From Silene conica (lineage: Eukaryota > Streptophyta > Magnoliopsida > Caryophyllales > Caryophyllaceae): DNA of 64,000 nucleotides. The DNA lies in the NCBI GenBank assembly GCA_029255685.2, contig CM055312.2:27126203-27190202 (forward strand). The letters are read 5' to 3'. The translations under genes were made by a program, and so were the position numbers. Positions 54,965-64,000 of this stretch are shown here, in pieces; within the stretch, counting starts at the first letter, position 1; each line of letters opens with the position of its first letter. A model generated the notes under the pieces. It searched no databases. It saw nothing but the letters and a program-made list of their open reading frames with translations, and was not told the DNA's origin.

Positions 54965-55499
54965 GGGTGTTAATTCACGGTTCAGTTCATCGAACCGCAT
55001 ATTTAATTCGGTTTGCACACGACGGTTCGATTTGGCAAAACACCGAACCTAAACCACACTGTTTCTAACGGTTATAAACGACTTGGTTAACCACTTTAAA
55101 CGATTATCTGCGGTTCATTTACCGGTTAACCTATAATCGTGCTAAATATACTTTTTTCCAATAGTTTTCGTGAATTTTATCTAGTAGTTTAATTAAAATT
55201 TGATCATACATTATAGTCAACAATAAAGTTAATTAGTGAAACTTTAATATTAATCAATTTAACAATTTTTGAATTTGGAAACACTTAGAAAAATAAAAGA
55301 AAGGAGAACTTTTTATATACTAATTTAATTTTTTGCTTACTTTTTTCGTGAAATGATTCAGTTCGGTTAACTTGCTTTCTAAAATTGCGAACCTTAACCA
55401 AACCGTTTCCATGATAAATTTAACGGTTCAGTTTATCGAACCTTAAAAATATACGGTTTTTCGGTTCGATTCACGCGGTTCGGTTTATTTTGAACTCCC
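54965..55499. mobile_element. Possible hAT-like MITE rich in GGTTCGGTT
   Basis: About 535 bp with imperfect inverted ends (GGGTGTTAATT against GGGAGTTCAAA) and many inward GGTTCGGTT and AACCGAACC motifs near both ends. An 8-bp target duplication was not found, so the class is tentative. Confidence 0.4.
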
Positions 55500-55722
55500 G
55501 TAGTAGTAGTAGACTAGTATTATGTATAGAGGTCTTATAAGTTGAAAATTAGTTTTGTGACCCGTGAAATTCACGGGATATTTGTTTTTTCTTTTCGGTA
55601 CAAGAGAGGGGCGGAGGCTTGAAAACCAACTAATTAACTGTTCACAATAACACGAGGAAGAGCTACTCCAAAATGTCATCCCTAAGAATAGTTCGTAACT
55701 CAGCACTTGGAGTTTGTAAATG

Positions 55723-55998
55723 TTAAATTGAGGTGCTTGAATATACTCCTCGGTTAGCTAAGTGATCAGCTGCTCTGTTAGCTTCCCTGTAGGTGTGTTC
55801 AATTTTTATAACCCAATGATTCTCTTGCGCTAGTTCTTTGCATTTTTGGACGAAAAATTTCAGATTATTGTTGATGAGCCGATCTTCAAGGATAAACCCG
55901 ACACAAGGAGCATTATCCATGTGGATTAAGAGATTCTTAATTTCGAATGATCTCACAATTTCCAAACCAGCGAGTAAGGCTAGCATCTCCGCCTTCAT
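55723..55998 (-). pseudogene. RNase H-like domain (RVT_3), LINE-derived
   Basis: A 91-codon frame from ATG at 55998: KAEMLALLAGLEIV, then NNLKFFVQKCKELAQ, then HTYREANRAADHLANRGV. This is the second half of the RVT_3 RNase H fold common at the C-terminus of plant LINEs and in stand-alone genes. The first catalytic Asp region is missing, so the domain is partial. It could be the displaced end of the LINE at 58330-59656, which reads in the same direction. Confidence 0.65.
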
Positions 55999-56796
55999 GG
56001 ATGAGCAAATACCACGGGATATTCAGTTTGTAATGTGATATTTTAGTTATTTGATATCATAATATAATACGATCAACCCAATTTACGGTTTTCAAGTTCT
56101 AAGAGGTATATAAAGCCAAATAGTCTTTTGTACAACAATTTATCAGAAATCAAAGTGCGTGATATATAGTAGATATTAAGACACTCTGTCAAACTAAAGT
56201 AAATCAATATAAGATAAAATAATTAATAATATAGGTATTCATATAATCAAATTATACAAAACTATATTAACAAACAAAAATCCCAATATAGAGCATACTC
56301 ACCTTAGATATAACATTTTCAACAACAATTATGAAAATAACATAAAACACACAATTAGAAATGTTATGACAAAACTAATATATCATGATGCCTTTAAAAT
56401 TGAAGCTAATAATACAACAATAAATTGTGGAACTAAGAATTTTAAAGCAACAACTTGAACAACAATTGAATCATTAATGTCGAATACTTCGTCTATTAAA
56501 CAATCTTATACAAAAATGTGAATAGAATTATAGGAAATATTAGTGATATGTACCATTTTACTAATGATAGAGATCAAAAAAATATTTTTTTGCTTACAAG
56601 TTTGCCTTCTATCAAAAATATATAAACAATTGAGGATGCGTTTTAGCTATTAAATATAATTTTTTTATTATTATCAAATTTAATATAGGCATAAAATAGA
56701 TCAAGATTCATGACTTTTGAACATCCTTTTTTCCATTCTTATGAAGTTTAATATAAACATATATGGAAAAATGTCATATGGTATGTAAAAGATTTG

Positions 56797-56799
<3 letters not shown>

Positions 56800-56853
<54 letters not shown>
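56800..56853. repeat. (ATT)n microsatellite
   Basis: About 18 uninterrupted ATT units. Confidence 0.97.
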
Positions 56854-56854
<1 letters not shown>

Positions 56855-56961
56855 CAAAATCCCCTTTGCATAAAAGTGGTTTAAGAAGTTATTTTATATA
56901 ATTAAAAATATGATATACGGATGATAATAGATAGTTTAGTTTGCCTTTTAATTATATAATA

Positions 56962-57219
56962 CTCCCTCCGTTCGATTCCACTTCGCAGGTTTCTATTTAG
57001 TACACTATTCACAAGTGAACATTTAATCTCAATTTTCTCCTAATACGTAAGAGAAAACATATTCATGTGGGGTCTTGTTTGATTCGTCTTTACGAGTACA
57101 TTGAAAATATCTAAGTTTTATAATTTTTGCAACTACGTAGCTAAAGATATTTAACATGTAAAACGTGCGTTGACAAACGTGAAAAAGCAAACCTGCGAAG
57201 TGGAATCGAACGGAGGGAG
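56962..57219. mobile_element. Stowaway MITE with 31-bp inverted ends
   Basis: CTCCCTCCGTTCGATTCCAC begins a 31-bp terminal repeat that returns exactly inverted at the right end. It is flanked by TA on both sides (56960-56961 and 57220-57221). 258 bp, non-coding. Confidence 0.92.
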
Positions 57220-58329
57220 TATATAGATATAGCGGTTTTATAATCCAAATTATTAGACTTTTAATTACTACATATAGGACTTTTTAGCTACTATATTTAT
57301 GGTTAATGAAGAATTCGGATGGAAAATTTGTAAGATTTAAATGATGAGAGTAAATTTGTAATTTATTTTTATAATTTAAATGATGATCTTATGGTTTCCA
57401 CCAAAAAAAGGCTAGTAAACCTTATAAAGAGTATTAATAAATAGCTCTAAAATCATTCTAATATTAACCAATAGAATTTAATAGAATTTAATTATGATAA
57501 TCCTAGGTGGCAAAAACTTAAATGCTGTTAACTTGTCTTTTAATTATATAGTATAAATATAGATAGAAGAATACTAATCAATTTATTAACATATTATATT
57601 AAAAAATTAATTAAATAGGAAAAACTTTTAATTAATTTAATTTGGTGGTTCTTAAGTATTAGGAAGAGTTTTAATCAATTTAATACTATTTAATTAGATA
57701 GTAAATGTGTAAATAAAGATGATGAGTGTTAAGTAATATGAAAAGTTTTAATTAATTATTAACATGTTTTACTACAAAAAAATTCAATTAAAATGTTAAT
57801 TTTAAATATGAATTATAAAATTATTTAACATGTTTTTTTAAAAATAAAATCAATTAAAATATCATTATAAATTATGAAATTTTGATATAAATTTGTAAGA
57901 GTTGTATAAATTATGGAAAAAAAATATATTTAATAATATAATAATATCCATTAATATTATAAATAAGTGAATTAAATTAATTTATAGATAAATAATTTAG
58001 ATCAATGTCATGCGATAATAAATTGTTAATCTATGTCACATTAATTTTCCATCTCACATTAAAAATATGTAACGTCACAATTAGATATGTCATGTCACAT
58101 TAAAATTAACCATGTCATATTAAAACCCTTTTAATTAAATTTTATAAACTAAATATGACATGTCGCAACTCTAATTTTATTCTATGAGAAAGGAAAATGA
58201 ATTATAAGAAAACAATACCTTCCAAATAAAACATACATTTGTTTTGGTGTAAATGTTCTCATTCTCATTAAAGCTCAAGTATGAACCCTAAAAAAGGTCC
58301 ACTACTAACTTACAAACTTTCGACAAATC

Positions 58330-59656
58330 TTAGAGCTGCAATGATGTAGCCAACCAATTTGTCAGTCCCTGAATACTTTGCAGACCCAGCACAGAAGCTG
58401 CTGACTCCGCTGCACCATTCAAGCATTGCTACCTCTACATCCTTACACACACAAATCCAAAGCAGTATCTACTGCAACTGCCGCTTTTCTGCTACTCAAC
58501 AAACCCATTCCAGCAAATACAACCAGCCCCTCTGCCACTATATCTGAACCCAGAAACAAAAGCTAAAAGCCAGCTATACTTCCCCAATCAGACTTCCAGA
58601 CCAACTGCCATTGATTGGCAACAGACCTCATTTACTCATTACAGATATGCAGACCGTACTCCTATACTAGTTGATGAATCTGAAACCACTGCCTATCATC
58701 ATTCTTCATAACCCCTTGGAACATAGCCTGTGAATGTCTCCTAAGCTCATTCCTGGCATTCTGCATAAGAACCCTTGGATGCAAAACATACCCCTCCATC
58801 CTACAACTATTTTGATTCCTCTAAATCCAGTAGCACACTCCTACCACAGCTGCACCAATAACCTGCCTTTGCAGCATGGTTATCCTTCTATTCCTGAATA
58901 TTACTTCCTAATCATTTACATTATCATATCCCAACCATTCCTCCAACTGAGAAAAGCAAAACTTAGCATATTGACAATCCTTGAAAAGGTGCTAATGACT
59001 TTCCTGTTCTACTCCACAGAGAAAGCAAGTCTCCTCTACAGTGATACTCATTCTCCTTAATCTATCTAATGTCAGCAACCTGTTATACTGAATCAACCAC
59101 ATGATAAATCCCCATTTATTCACATTCGATCTATTTCAGACAATCTCATACCACTCAATTTTGACATTAACTTCCTGTCTCAGTCACACATAGCCATCAC
59201 TGATCTGATATGCATTATCATGTCCTCTCCACTGTCCATTAATATAACCCATCTTCATTTGGTCTTTGACTGCACAGATTTTTCTCCATGCCCAAGAACT
59301 GTGGACTGATGGTTCATAAGAAAACCAAGAAACATCTTTAATATAAATGCAATTGACCCATCTAATCCAAAGATGATCTTTCTTAGCAGCAATCCACCAA
59401 ACAAGTTTGCCAATTGCTGCTATATTCCAGTCCTTACTGTCAATGATCCCCAATCCACTAGCTTGCTTACTCTTGCATAAAACAGCTCATGCTACTAGGG
59501 GAGCTTTTGAGTGCTTATCATCACCCTTCCATAGAAAGTTCCTGCATAAAGCTTGAATTCTATCTATAATGCCAGTAGAAAGAATAAACATCTGAGCCCA
59601 GTAATTATGAATAGTACTTAGAAAAGATTTCACCAAAACTAATCTCCCAGCATAAG
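58330..59656 (-). pseudogene. LINE fragment: RT end and zf-RVT
   Basis: On the minus strand: GRLVLVKSFLSTIHNYWAQM (59640s), LCRNFLWKG, LVWWIAAKKDHLWIRWV and SSWAWRKI, then the zf-RVT finger (about 59180-58980; WGFIMWLIQYNRLLTLDRL, then ETCFLCGVEQES). These belong to the C-terminal half of plant L1-type LINE ORF2. Several stops and shifts break it. The right side is cut at 59656 by Copia element J. Left of about 58730 homology fades. Confidence 0.8.
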
Positions 59657-60575
59657 TGTTGAACCATATATTCAAATATATATATTAAGTATATATGTTT
59701 ATGTTTTGATAATGACAAGTCTAGCTATGTATATATTATATACTCGGGCGTATAATCGTGTGCTAAGTGTACAGAATATTAGTAACAAGATCTAATCAAT
59801 CAAGCATAAAAGACTTAAGTATTTTAGTCAATGAATTGGCTAAATCGAAGATTGATACAAGATCACAAGCGCGCCTATTGAACTAAAGTTATACATATCA
59901 ACTATAGCTTTAGTACAAGATTGATTCAAGTTATAGCTCGTAGCTATAACCTTATACTATGAAGAAATGGTCGGAATATATGTGTTTGGTTGAAACGATT
60001 TTAGTTTCCAAATATAGTCATGTACAATTAATGTTTAATTGGTATTCTATTCTTAATATGGAATTATTAATCTTAATAGGATTATATAAAATATCTTTTG
60101 GCTAAATAGGAATAAATAATTTTATTATGAGATAATTATTTATTACTAAATAAACTAAGGATTTTTATATGATCTTAATTGTCAAATAATATAATTTAAG
60201 TGTGGTTTAATACGACCTTGGGAAGCGTGTATCATGTCACGATTACCATAAGTCGTGTAGGATTTAAATTAAGTAAATATTATGTATTTATTTAATATCC
60301 TAAACATACTAAGATTATATTGTGATAATATATTTTATTATCTTTGACATGGTTTAGGAAGTTGTTTTAATAAGGATACTAATTGTTTATTATATAAAGA
60401 TCTTTCCTAAATATGAATTAGGAAATTGATTCCTTATATAATACTTGTAGTATATTATTAAATCTTTCCTAAATATATTAAGATTAGATTTAAGGTAGTA
60501 TTACTAAAAGACTAGTATTCTAGTTTAAGTAATATTCCTAAATCATCTAGGGTTTGAATTACCTAGATATATATT

Positions 60576-60587
60576 CTATATAAATAG
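60576..60587 (+). promoter_or_regulatory. TATA box of Copia LTR J
   Basis: CTATATAAATAG, eight bases after the hairpin ATCTAGG/CCTAGAT. Confidence 0.6.
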
Positions 60588-60795
60588 ACTACCATGACAC
60601 ATTAAGACACACGACATACACATACATATTCACGAAAATCAAGAGAGAAAAACCGCCGTTCGTCTACTTCAATATTCGAGCTTTTCATTGTCATATACGA
60701 TTCAAGATTCAAGTGTTCAAGCATTGATCTTATTCATTCAAGATTGTGACATCAAGAAACATCGAAGACTTTATCTTATTAACGTAAGATAGAAC

Positions 60796-60870
60796 GAGTA
60801 TTTAGCGGTACTCATTGTAAGGCAAATATTTAACGGTATTTGTCGTAGCTAGATATTTAACGGTATCTAG
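60796..60870 (+). repeat. Three stem-loops with loop TTTARCGG
   Basis: GAGTA/TACTC (60796-60813), CAAATA/TATTTG (60823-60842) and CTAGATA/TATCTAG (60849-60870) each enclose an 8-base loop, TTTAGCGG or TTTAACGG. Confidence 0.93.
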
Positions 60871-61132
60871 ATAGAGTTGCGACTAACATCAAAGTTGCAC
60901 GAGTAGGGTTGATAAAATTGTAATCCAGAGTTGGTACTAGTAATCGAGAATAGTGGACGTAGGTCTCAAAGTGTGAGACTGAACCACTTCAAAAATATTG
61001 TGTCTCTCTTTATTATTTGTTTTACTCAAAGATCATCATACAACTATACACACATCGAAGAAGATTTAAAAAAAAAGGCATACTCAATTCAACCCCCCCT
61101 TCTTGAGTATATTATATAAATAGACTCTTCAA

Positions 61133-61144
61133 TTGGTATCAGAG
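61133..61144 (+). promoter_or_regulatory. Primer-binding site of Copia element J
   Basis: TTGGTATCAGAG, one base after the LTR end, complementary to initiator-Met tRNA as usual in Copia. Confidence 0.85.
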
Positions 61145-61218
61145 TCTCGTGCTCTTGATCGCCTAGTCGCGTGAGTTTTGATCCTTCTATTGATTCTATA
61201 TTATATACTCTTTCAACA

Positions 61219-63546
61219 ATGGATTCCAAGCATCTCAAGTGTCCTATCTTCGATGGCAAAAACTACAGTCTATGAAAGAATATGATGACTCATTACATCA
61301 AGGGATGTGATTGGGAATGTTGGAAGATCATCCAAACCGGACCAAAGAAGATCTTGGTCGCCGCCGCTAATGGAACAACCTATGAAAAGATGGAAAGCGA
61401 TTATGTGGAAAGTGACTACAAAATTGCAGAGAAAAATTCTAAGGCTATGAGCCTCCTGCAGAATGGTATGATAACCTCAGAATTTGATAGATTCTCATCT
61501 TGTAGTTCCGCTAAGGAAATATGGGATAGTCTCGAACTTGCCTACGAAGAAACATCCGCAGTCAGGAAACATCGTATAGATTTGCTTATTCAAAGATATG
61601 AACTTTTCAATATGGAAAAGAATGAATCTATTGATAGCATGTCTGCACGATTTTCTTGTATTATTAATGAACTGCGAAACCTTGGTAGAAAGATCGATTC
61701 TGAGGATATCATTCGAAAGATTCTCAGGAGTCTCACCAAAAAGTGGCAACCAAAGGTCACTGCTATAGAAGAAGCAAGAGATCTATCTCAGATCACCTAC
61801 CAAGAACTCATTGGATCTCTGATGGCTCATGAGATCATGCTAAATAAGGATGATGACGATCCCAAAGGAAAGGGCGTCGCTTTACAAGCCTCCACAAGCG
61901 AGGTAAGCGAAGAAGAACTTGAGGATGAAACAGTTCTATTCGCAAGACGCTTTAAAAAGGCAGTGTTCAAGGGTAGATACAAAAACCCTAACAACAAAAC
62001 GTTCGACAAAAAAACTGACTCCAAACAAATATTCTTTAAAAAGGGATGTTTTAAGTGTGGTCAACAAGATCATATGATCAAGGACTGTCCAAGCTGGGAC
62101 AAAATCAAAGACAAGTCAAAAAGAGAAAAGACCAAAACGGAGTTCAAGAAAGTAATGCTTGCATCTTGCTGGGGAGAATTAGAATCTGAGGATGACGAGG
62201 ACTCCGAAGAAGAAGAGGTAGCACACCTGTGCCTAAGCAACGTCAGCCTAGATCTAATCTCAAACGACAATGATGAAGATGATGCATCTAATATGTGTCT
62301 CCTTGGAGAATCCGACTCAGACGACGACGACGAAGAGGTAAATTTTCTTCAACTCAAAAGTCAAGTTAAAAATCTATCTAAGGCTATGTTAATTAAATAT
62401 TTTGAGGAAACCCTAGACCAATGTCATGAACAAAGTCTTGAGTTAGATGAATTGAAGGAACAGATCCTCGATATTGCTGAGGGAAATCAACTTCTGAAAG
62501 CCAAAGCTAAGAAACTGAAATCCAAAATAAGCATTGAAGCAAATGCTAAGTTGGAAACAGTTATGTCTGAGAAAAAGGTTCTTGAGTCTAAAGTTATAGC
62601 TAATGAAGCTATAACCTCAAAACTGAAACTCAACATCAAAGAGCTTCAATCTAAAGTTATAGCTAATGAAGCTATAACTTCAGATTTGAGAAAGGCTAAT
62701 GAGCTTCTAAAGTCCAAATCTTCGATTATGGTCGAAGATGAGACTCATCTAGAAGAAGTTGAGATCCTCGAAAGCAAGATTATGGATCTAGAATTCAATC
62801 TATCTAAAGTTAAGAAGGAACATGCCAAAATTGTGTCCGACTTTCATAAAGACATTCAAAACCTAAAAGAGTCTAGCAACACTGACCACAGTAAATGTAA
62901 GACAGAAATAGACTCTTTGAAAGACCTCCTTCTTCATGCTCGGAAAGTTCACGATAAGTGGGAAGGAAGCACTAACGTTCTAAACTTCCTAACTGAACAA
63001 TCCGACAACAACATGAAGATGGGTTTAGGTCACGAGTGTTATGGAAGAAGGGATCACTCAAAGTGTAAGCAAAGCCCAACAGACAAAGACTTTAGAAGAA
63101 GAAAATATGCCGACCTCCCTGAGTATTTGATATGCACTTATTGTGGCCATACTGGACACCTTCGAGAAAACTGTGTAAAACACGCACAAGATTTTAAAAC
63201 CGGAGTCAAGTTTGTTAAATTCTTAGGAATTCCAAACGACACTATTTCTGTCTCTGATAGTGATGATGACAAAACTGAGGAAAGAAACATTGACCACAGA
63301 TGGTTCTATGACATGACATTTGACTACGAAGAAAAGAAAAATAGAACCAAACAAACTCCTCAAACAACACACAAAAATTGGTCACCAAGAGTCCAAACTA
63401 AGACTTACACAAGAACATCAAAACCCAACTACTACCAATATAGAAAGACCTATGTAAGACAAGTTTGGGTTAAAAAGGAAGATGTATTTGTGGTTACTAA
63501 CAACAAAGGACCCAAGTATGCTTGGGTACCTAAATCCTGTCTTTGA
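61219..63546 (+). pseudogene. Copia (SIRE-like) gag with early TGA
   Basis: ATG at 61219 opens the Gag (MDSKHLKCPIFDGKNYSL) and TGA at 61273-61275 interrupts it where a Trp is usual. The frame is then open to TGA 63544-63546, 776 codons in all. An internal ATG at 61282 could restart translation. Domains: UBN2-type Gag (EIWDSLELAYEETSAVRKHR, MSARFSCIINELRNLG), zinc knuckle CFKCGQQDHMIKDC, an acidic stretch, a long Lys/Glu-rich coiled coil with a 21-codon duplication (62587-62619 and 62650-62682), and a second knuckle CTYCGHTGHLRENC. It ends KGPKYAWVPKSCL. Pol follows one base out of frame. Confidence 0.88.
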
Positions 63547-64000
63547 AATTATTCGTGCAGTTTGTCGCCAAGGAAAATAACCTATGGTATCTCGACAGTG
63601 GATGCTCAAGACATATGACAGGCAACGTAAATCTATTCCAAACCCTTAAACCCTTTGATGGAGGTAAAGTCACATTTGGTGATAACAAAAAGGGAAAGAT
63701 CATCGGAATTGGTAAGATAGGTATTTCATCTTCTCATACTATAAATGATGTATACCTTGTAAGTGGTCTCAAACACAATCTTATCAGTATATCTCAATTA
63801 TGTGACAAAGGAAATAAAGTGGTTTTTCATTCAGATATATGTCGTATAATCCTAGAAGGCACCAGTAAAGTAATACTTGAAGGTCACAGGATGAAAAATG
63901 TTTATATGATTGATTTAAATGCTGTACCTACTGATTCTCTATCATGCATGAAAGTTACGTTAGATGATCCATGTCTATGGCACAAAAGATTTGGTTATAT
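63546..64000 (+). CDS. Copia pol start: protease and GAG-pre-integrase, open at edge
   Basis: The frame (-1 relative to gag) contains the protease active site NNLWYLDSGCSRHMTG (codon GAC 63594-63596), then LISISQLCD, and ends in CLWHKRFGY, the start of the GAG-pre-integrase H-C motif. No start codon precedes it, so it depended on fusion with gag. The shift lies in the 50 bp after gag. No typical slippery heptamer is visible there, so a mutation is more likely than programmed frameshifting. Integrase and RT are beyond the window. Confidence 0.85.

Larger units (their letters stand above)
56040..58300. other. AT-rich spacer with ATT microsatellite and a MITE
   Basis: Very AT-rich, without coding frames. 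It contains an (ATT)n run at 56800-56853, the Stowaway MITE at 56962-57219 and repeated TAATTAAATT-type segments (57480-57960). A short stretch with repeated CATGTCACATTAAAA motifs lies near 58020-58125. Confidence 0.6.
59657..61131 (+). mobile_element. 5' LTR of Copia element J (1475 bp)
   Basis: Starts TGTTGAACCATATATTC and ends GACTCTTCA just before the PBS. Landmarks: inverted repeats CTAAAGTTATA/TATAGCTTTAG (59883-59913) and GTTATAGCT/AGCTATAAC (59930-59950), hairpin ATCTAGG/CCTAGAT (60545-60568), TATA (60576-60587), and three stem-loops (60796-60870). Confidence 0.85.
59657..64000 (+). mobile_element. SIRE-like Copia element J (5' half)
   Basis: 5' LTR 59657-61131, PBS 61133-61144, gag 61219-63546 and the start of pol to the window edge. 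It is inserted in a LINE remnant; ATAAG (59652-59656) would be the target copy, but the other side is outside the window. Confidence 0.88.

Noticed and set aside
54957..55507. 8-bp target duplication of the GGTTCGGTT-rich element
   Set aside because: Flanking GTAGTAGTA triplets on both sides are simple repeats and do not give a convincing duplication.
63540..63570. Programmed -1 frameshift site between gag and pol of element J
   Set aside because: No X-XXY-YYZ heptamer and no clear downstream stem; a mutation is simpler.
1..64000. tRNA or rRNA genes
   Set aside because: Only primer-binding sites matching tRNA 3' ends were seen; no cloverleaf or rRNA-like stretch was recognised by eye.

Overview
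The window is nuclear DNA of a flowering plant, almost certainly a eudicot. It has a spliced plant gene with GT-AG introns, plant-type LTR retrotransposons primed by initiator-Met tRNA or an Asp-like tRNA, CACTA and Stowaway elements, and AT-rich spacers. The LTR vocabulary (ends such as ATACGGAGTATTACA, CG-rich palindromes in U3) reminds me of Caryophyllales, but that is a weak guess. Only one host gene looks intact: an eight-exon hydroxyproline O-arabinosyltransferase (HPAT family) at 33382-38787. Nearly everything else is mobile DNA, much of it inserted inside other mobile DNA.

Left part (1-18640). A Ty3/gypsy element (A, minus strand: gag 1-1092, PBS, 2.9-kb LTR 1259-4161) interrupts the 3' LTR of a non-coding LTR element (B, minus, 4162-12819). 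B lies beside a Tat/Athila-type element (C) whose single LTR (15131-16390) has a PPT on one side and a PBS on the other. The gag remnant of C is split by a solo LTR (D, 16915-18495).

Middle (18774-32054). This is a three-level nest. A Harbinger/Tourist-like element (E, TSD TTA) is split by a minus-strand solo LTR (F, TSD AGTTC). F is split by a full-length, young chromovirus (G, 21975-31910, TSD CCTAA), whose gag-pol frame carries two TAG stops. B, F and G share terminal signals, so B and F could have been mobilised by G-like elements.

Right part. After the HPAT gene come a decayed gypsy pol (39280-40665, minus) and a TRIM end. Next is a Tat-type solo LTR (H, 41261-51116) holding two CACTA elements and another solo LTR. 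The CACTA elements carry exon-like pieces of host genes: a calcium-dependent protein kinase, an ArfGAP and a diacylglycerol kinase. Beyond H lie a tandem TRIM, a Copia LTR, LTR fragments, Stowaway and LINE remnants, and finally a SIRE-like Copia element (J, 59657-64000) that runs off the right edge.

The most unusual signal cuts across families. Several LTRs hold small arrays of stem-loops in which the loop is constant while the two arms change together. The clearest are ten units at 1976-2542, three at 60796-60870, three at 52966-53042, and GC-rich arrays at 17133-17467 and 2830-3212. A second shared pattern is a perfect hairpin with GGAC at the loop/3'-arm boundary just upstream of the polypurine tract in unrelated elements. 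In G and B this hairpin-plus-PPT unit occurs twice.
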